Source: Thermococcus sp.
Lineage (GTDB): Archaea > Methanobacteriota_B > Thermococci > Thermococcales > Thermococcaceae
Direction of reading: 5' to 3'
Length of the DNA stretch: 35,880 nt
NCBI RefSeq assembly: GCF_027008145.1
Contig: NZ_JALTCZ010000058.1
Span: 1-35,880 of the forward strand
This document shows, one piece after another, positions 32,162 to 35,880 of this stretch (position 1 is the stretch's first letter; every line of letters starts with the position of its first letter). The translations under genes and the position numbers were made by a program. A model generated the notes under the pieces. It saw only the letters and a list, made by a program, of their open reading frames with translations. It ran no database searches and was not told the origin of the DNA.

Positions 32162-33435
32162 ACTAGACTCGCCTCCACCAGAACCCTCGGGGAGATGAAA
32201 GAGCCCCTCCTCTCGGCCTTCTTTCCGGGCTTAAGAGTTTTGAGGAGTTCGAAGATGTTGCCTGAGAGCATGTTGTCCCTGAAGGGCCTTAGCTCACCCT
32301 TCCTGACGACGTAGCCAAGGGACACCGTGAGCGAAAAGTCCCCGCTCACCGGGTTGGCAGTGTGCGCGCCAAGGGTGTCCTTAACAACCACCCCCTCGAA
32401 GTCCTCCAGATTAAGGTCTCCCGTGCCAACGACGATGTTACTCGTCCCTATCCTCGGAACAGAGCGGAAGCTCCTGAGGGCGTTGCCCGTGCTTTCCATT
32501 CCCAGAAACGATGCGAAGGTGTAATCGAGGAGGAAAGACCTCAAAATCCCGTCCTCAACTATGGTGGTTCTCTGGCCTGGGCTGCCTTCGCCATCGAAGG
32601 GATAGCTCCCGGGGAGGCCGTCGATGGTAGAATCGTCCTCAAGGCCTAAACCCTCGCTCCCAACTTCCAGTCCCCTCTCGGAAAAGCGACTCCTCCGGTA
32701 GTAAACCGTGTCCCCGAAGACGTTCTCCAGGAAGAGCCAGAGGATGGACTCGAAGGCTTCAGGCTCTAAAACCAGCTCCCTTCTGAATGGATCCAACCTC
32801 TTTGCCTTTCTGCCCAGCTCGGCATTAGTTCTGGCCTCGGCTATGCCCTTTTCGAGTTCTTCCATTGGCTGAAGGGATCTGTACGTCTGCTGGAATGAAC
32901 CGGTTCCAGTCCCTCTAACCGCGTAGATGTAAACCCCCATCCCGGTCGTTCTCGTCTCAAGCTCGACGCCGTTGGAGTTGACGACACCCTCGCTGGAGAC
33001 GGCAAAGGAGAGGGAACCCGAAAGGGTCTCGCCACCGGCTTTCACAGAGCGCATGAGGGAGGCAACTTCAAGAGCCATGGCGTGGGCTTCTTCAAAGGGT
33101 ATCTCGTCTATCCTCCTGTCGTAGAGCCCCCCAACCTTGAGAACCTTAGACGGAACCGGAAAACCCCTGAAGGGAACCTCGCTGACCCTGGCTAGCTTTA
33201 TTGTCCTCTCAACGAACCTCTCAAGGGTTTGCCTGTCGTGACTCAGGCCGGTGATGTATGAAAAGCCGAGCTTCCCCTTATAGCCGATCCTCAGCCCAAT
33301 CCCAGAGTAGAACTTCCTCTGGGAGCGCTCCAGGTTCTCTCGCTCTATCCCGAAGGAACCACTCCTTCCTTTCCCCCAGTAGAGCTCCCACTCAATGTCT
33401 TTTCTGCTCAGCAGTGAGGTGAGCTCGTCTATCAT
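32158..33435 (-). CDS. tldE: TldE/PmbA family protein (TldD partner)
   Basis: This 425-residue protein belongs to the TldD/PmbA (U62) family, whose TldD-TldE heterodimer is a metalloprotease that degrades unfolded or modified peptides in the cytoplasm. Family blocks seen are GIGLRIGYKGKLGFSYITG, LDPFRRELVLEPEAFESILW, SYPFDGEGSPGQRTTIVEDGI and VSGDFSLTVSLGYVVRKGEL. It lacks the HExxxH zinc motif, as TldE does, and so should be the non-catalytic partner that shapes the substrate chamber. GGTG lies upstream of the ATG. The catalytic TldD gene is 0.6 kb upstream on the same strand, separated by a ferritin-like gene and a hairpin repeat. Confidence 0.9.
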   Translation of the reverse strand: MIDELTSLLSRKDIEWELYWGKGRSGSFGIERENLERSQRKFYSGIGLRIGYKGKLGFSYITGLSHDRQTLERFVERTIKLARVSEVPFRGFPVPSKVLKVGGLYDRRIDEIPFEEAHAMALEVASLMRSVKAGGETLSGSLSFAVSSEGVVNSNGVELETRTTGMGVYIYAVRGTGTGSFQQTYRSLQPMEELEKGIAEARTNAELGRKAKRLDPFRRELVLEPEAFESILWLFLENVFGDTVYYRRSRFSERGLEVGSEGLGLEDDSTIDGLPGSYPFDGEGSPGQRTTIVEDGILRSFLLDYTFASFLGMESTGNALRSFRSVPRIGTSNIVVGTGDLNLEDFEGVVVKDTLGAHTANPVSGDFSLTVSLGYVVRKGELRPFRDNMLSGNIFELLKTLKPGKKAERRGSFISPRVLVEASLV

Positions 33436-33466
33436 CCCAACACCCGCGTTGACTCGGGCGGAGTGC

Positions 33467-33964
33467 TTAAAAGGTATTCGACTCTTGCGCGAGGGATTCG
33501 TATAGCTTGAAAAGCCTCCTGTAGGAGTCCTCCTTTATCTCCGCCAGGCGGGCGAAGAGCCCTGCCACCTTTTCGTCCTTGCTCATCCTCTGGAGCTTCT
33601 TATAGACGTCCCTCGCTATGGACTCCGAGAGGAGAACCATAGCCAAGGCATCTTCGGCATTCTTCGCCTTCATCAGCTCACAGCACAGCGGGAGGGCATC
33701 GAGAGGGGGTGCGTTGAAGTCTAGGGGCTCCAGACCCGGATAGAGTTCCTCAAAGAGCTGTCTTATCTGAACCACATGCTTCCTCTTTTCCTTGGCAAGC
33801 CTTCTTAGTTCCTCGGAAACAGCTCCCTGGGTTTTCCCGGCAAGCCATTCATAGGTCTCCGCTCCACACTCCTCGTTGCATATTGCATAGCTAAGGAGTT
33901 CGTGGCCGTTGAGGTTCCGGAGGAGGACTTCCACGTCATGAATAATATCAACCTCTATGGCCAT
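33467..33964 (-). CDS. Ferritin-like (rubrerythrin-fold) helical protein
   Basis: The 165-residue protein is all-helical with the pattern of a ferritin-like four-helix bundle: HELLSYAICNEECGAETYEW, then EELRRLAKEKRKHVVQIRQL, a third helix LLSESIARDVYKKLQRMS, and a fourth AEIKEDSYRRLFKLYESL. Metal-ligand positions are partly kept (Glu at the first and third helices, Glu and His at the second), but the fourth-helix ExxH reads ExxY, so a complete di-iron site is uncertain. Two Cys (NEEC and LPLCCEL) are unusual for the fold. GGTGAGG precedes the ATG. It is placed between tldD and tldE, suggesting a link to protein damage or redox stress; this is inference. Confidence 0.68.
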   Translation of the reverse strand: MAIEVDIIHDVEVLLRNLNGHELLSYAICNEECGAETYEWLAGKTQGAVSEELRRLAKEKRKHVVQIRQLFEELYPGLEPLDFNAPPLDALPLCCELMKAKNAEDALAMVLLSESIARDVYKKLQRMSKDEKVAGLFARLAEIKEDSYRRLFKLYESLAQESNTF

Positions 33965-34000
33965 CTACCTCACCAATTAAAAAGTAGAACTTTGACCTTT

Positions 34001-34043
34001 TTTTCCTTTTGGAAGCCTCACCCTTCAGGCCGGGGAGGTCAGC
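34001..34043 (+). repeat. IS200/IS605-type right-end-like hairpin repeat, copy C
   Basis: GGAAGCCTCACCCTTCAGGC continues as CGGGGAGGTCAG. CCUC-CCC and GG-GGGG pair around UUCA with mismatches. The right end GGAGGTCAG is shared with copy B, and a T-rich TTTTTTTCC precedes the hairpin in the same way. It lies between the 5' end of the ferritin-like gene and the 3' end of tldD (stop 27 bases away). No transposase or tnpB remnant is present. Confidence 0.55.
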
Positions 34044-34069
34044 TATATACCGGTTTCTCATGCAGACGC

Positions 34070-35422
34070 TCAGCGGGTTCCCCCGACGAGTGCCCTAGTA
34101 AGCACGTGCGGCCCACCATCGTCAACCGGGACGCTCTGTCCCTTGCCGCAGTAGCCGGGGAACTCAATCCTAACATCCCTCCCGATGGCCCTTATCCTCC
34201 CCAGCACTTCGAGGGTCTTGCCGGAGAGGGCAACGTCCCTGACCATCTCCCCTATCTCCCCGTTCCTTATAAGGTATCCCTCCTTTGCACCAAAGGTGAA
34301 GGTTCCGCCGGCTGTGTCCACCTGACCGCCCTTGTCGCCGACCATGTAGAGGCCATCCCTCACCTCCTCCAGCATCTCCTCAAAGCCCCAGCTACCCTTC
34401 TCGACGTAGGTGTTCCCCATCCTCACGAGGGGTTGATGGGCGTAGCTCTGAGCTCTGGCGTGGCCGTTTGGTTCAAGACCGAAGTAGACCGAGGTTTCAC
34501 GGTCGTTGAGGTAAGTCCTCAGGATGCCACCTTTTATTACCTCAACGCGCGCTGCCTTGACCCCCTCGTCGTCGTAGATGTAAGAACCAAACTTACCCGG
34601 CAAGGTGGGGTCGTCAACAACTGTAAGCTCTTCAACAGCCACCCTCTCCCCGAGCCTTCCGGCTAAGATGCTGTCCCCGTTCTTCACGAGGTCAGCCTCT
34701 ACGGCGTGCCCCAGGGCCTCGTGGATGAAAACCCCCGTTAGCTCGGGATCCATTATGACCTCGAACTCGCCTGATGGGGGACTTCTCGCCTTTAGGAGCT
34801 GGAGGGCCTTCTCCTCCACGAGGGAAGCCCAGTGGGGCAGGTCAATCCCCTCTACCAGTTCCCATCCGAGCGTCCCGCCGAAGGTCTTCCAGTAGGTCTG
34901 CATGTCGCCGTTTCCCCTGACGGTAACGGAGAAGCGGAGACCTATCCTGGGAACCCTCGTCCTTATCTCGCTACCAAGAGAGTTAACGTAGAGCGTTTCA
35001 ACCAGGGAATCCGCATAGCTGACTGATCTGCTCGGAGTCCCCTTCAGGAGGCCGTCAATCTCCCTCAGGAGGGAGAGCTTGTCGGAGATGTCCACATCAG
35101 TGAAGGGCTTCCTTGTCTTTATCTCGGCCTCCTCCTCAACAGGGTCACCGAGGTATATCCTGGCCTCTCCCCGGGAGAGCCTAGCTATCTTGAAAGCCGT
35201 CTCAACGGCCTTCTCAGCCCGTTTCATGTCGTTGGCACTCGAAAACCCCCAGGCCCCATTGAAGGCTCTCACCCCAATTCCCGTCTCGCCGTTCTGGGAG
35301 AGCTCGTCCAGCTGGCCGTTTTCCATCGAGAGCCTCGTTGAGGATACCTTCATGAGCCTGATTTCGTAGTAATCTATCCCATACCTCTCGGCGAGCCTCT
35401 CGGCAAACCTGAATAGCTCCAC
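34070..35422 (-). CDS. tldD: TldD metalloprotease subunit
   Basis: This catalytic subunit of the TldD/TldE protease contains the zinc motif HEALGH (in IHEALGHAVEADLV), plus the family blocks YYEIRLMKVSSTRLSMENG, GIGVRAFNGAWGFSS, VIMDPELTGVF and GGTFTFGAKEGYLIRNGEI. At 451 residues it is the normal size for the family. The track start at 35593 overlaps the divergent regulator; GGTGAGG followed three bases later by GTG at 35422 is preferred, with a CTTTTATGC TATA element near 35440. It is the first gene of a minus-strand group with the ferritin-like protein and TldE. A GTG start and close divergent neighbour suggest a compact promoter shared by both. Confidence 0.9.
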   Translation of the reverse strand: MELFRFAERLAERYGIDYYEIRLMKVSSTRLSMENGQLDELSQNGETGIGVRAFNGAWGFSSANDMKRAEKAVETAFKIARLSRGEARIYLGDPVEEEAEIKTRKPFTDVDISDKLSLLREIDGLLKGTPSRSVSYADSLVETLYVNSLGSEIRTRVPRIGLRFSVTVRGNGDMQTYWKTFGGTLGWELVEGIDLPHWASLVEEKALQLLKARSPPSGEFEVIMDPELTGVFIHEALGHAVEADLVKNGDSILAGRLGERVAVEELTVVDDPTLPGKFGSYIYDDEGVKAARVEVIKGGILRTYLNDRETSVYFGLEPNGHARAQSYAHQPLVRMGNTYVEKGSWGFEEMLEEVRDGLYMVGDKGGQVDTAGGTFTFGAKEGYLIRNGEIGEMVRDVALSGKTLEVLGRIRAIGRDVRIEFPGYCGKGQSVPVDDGGPHVLTRALVGGTR

Positions 35423-35451
35423 TACCCTCACCGCAGTGCATAAAAGGGAAG

Positions 35452-35462
35452 GTCTTATATGG
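35452..35462 (+). promoter_or_regulatory. TATA-like element for the right-edge regulator
   Basis: GTCTTATATGG lies about 45 bases before the ATG at 35505, in the 82-base gap that also holds the tldD promoter on the other strand. A divergent regulator often controls its neighbour, so tldD is a possible target. Confidence 0.35.
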
Positions 35463-35504
35463 CTTGCCATAGATGGTTGAACCACAGACTTTAAGGGTCG
35501 GAAG

Positions 35505-35880
35505 ATGGAGCGGAGGGACGAGATACTGAACTTCATCAGGGGGAGGCCCGGGGTAACTTTCAGAGAGCTAGCGAGGAAGCTTGGGCTCGGCATAGGCGAC
35601 CTCCAGTACCACCTCCGAAAGCTCGAGGGCGAGGGAAAGGTGTTCTCAAAAAAGGTGGGAAAGAGGCGCTACATATTCCCTGCTGGACTGGAGGAAGATG
35701 CTCAGAGGCTCATAGTGGCGATAGCCACCGGAACCCGGAGGAGAATACTCCTCCTGCTCCTTGAGAGACCAAGGAGTCAGGGCGAAATCGCTGAGGCCTT
35801 GGGCGTGAGCCAGCCGACGGTGAGCTACCACATGAGGGAGCTCGAAAAGCTGGGCGTCGTTGAGGGAGTTAGAAATGGAA
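35505..35880 (+). CDS. Double winged-helix transcriptional regulator, partial (cut by the right edge)
   Basis: The frame is open to the end of the window, giving 125 visible residues, and is missing from the ORF track. It contains two winged-helix modules. The first is RRDEILNFIRGRPGVTFREL followed by GLGIGDLQYHLRKLEGEGKV, and the second RRRILLLLLERPRSQGEIAE followed by GVSQPTVSYHMRELEKLGVV. Each shows the helix-turn-helix plus YH-(L/M)-R-(K/E)-LE recognition helix of ArsR-like regulators. The tandem arrangement is common in archaeal regulators, which then use the two heads to bind extended DNA. Upstream, AAGGGTCGG is a weak ribosome binding site; the ATG at 35505 is the first in frame. Confidence 0.75.
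   Translation, partial: MERRDEILNFIRGRPGVTFRELARKLGLGIGDLQYHLRKLEGEGKVFSKKVGKRRYIFPAGLEEDAQRLIVAIATGTRRRILLLLLERPRSQGEIAEALGVSQPTVSYHMRELEKLGVVEGVRNG

Overview
The window is almost certainly from a hyperthermophilic euryarchaeon of the Thermococcales, most likely a Thermococcus. The evidence is: the ferredoxin with an Asp ligand in its 4Fe-4S site, the branched-polyamine synthase BpsA, a Tk-SP-type subtilisin, a CGP-CTERM surface anchor, an exact Thermococcales glycolytic motif (TATCAC-N5-GTGATA) at a cyclodextrin glucanotransferase promoter, GGTGAT-type ribosome binding sites and short TATA promoters. Genes are tightly packed and mostly GC-balanced. The exception is an AT-rich patch at about 20.2-22.6 kb that holds a broken DUF262/DUF1524 gene and looks acquired.

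Layout. 1-5.5 kb: a lipoprotein cut by the left edge, nicotinate phosphoribosyltransferase, ferredoxin, a MIP18-family Fe-S assembly protein, a PP-loop ATPase, and bpsA translationally coupled to a nucleotidyltransferase. 5.4-10.7 kb: a secreted alpha/alpha-barrel protein, a secreted subtilisin, a signal peptidase and a DUF531 protein, all on the minus strand. Between the subtilisin and the signal peptidase is a C/D box guide RNA whose C box overlaps the peptidase stop codon; from memory of 16S rRNA, both guides fit two sites in its 5' domain. 10.7-13.5 kb: an M19 dipeptidase, a half-size EamA permease and a GlmM-type phosphohexomutase. 13.5-20.2 kb: a minus-strand run of seven mostly envelope-associated proteins (a calcium-loop secreted protein, a calcium-loop anchored protein, a 41-residue membrane peptide absent from the ORF track, a CGP-CTERM propeller-like protein, a small anchored protein, a duplicated-domain lipoprotein and a PH-like protein). 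This is the best candidate for an undescribed multi-protein envelope system.

20.2-24.1 kb: the AT-rich patch, a BtpA-family TIM-barrel protein and a PH-SHOCT protein. 24.1-30.0 kb: a coupled four-gene operon with a transglutaminase-fold protein that has lost its catalytic Cys and His, a multi-pass membrane protein, a DUF58 protein and another membrane protein. This resembles MoxR-DUF58-transglutaminase loci, but no MoxR ATPase is present. 30.0-35.5 kb: a TrmBL1-type-regulated CGTase, then TldE, a ferritin-like protein and TldD. Three same-oriented copies of a hairpin repeat resembling IS200/IS605 right ends lie at 22.5, 32.1 and 34.0 kb, none with a transposase or tnpB gene. The right edge cuts a double winged-helix regulator. 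No tRNA, rRNA or CRISPR array was seen.
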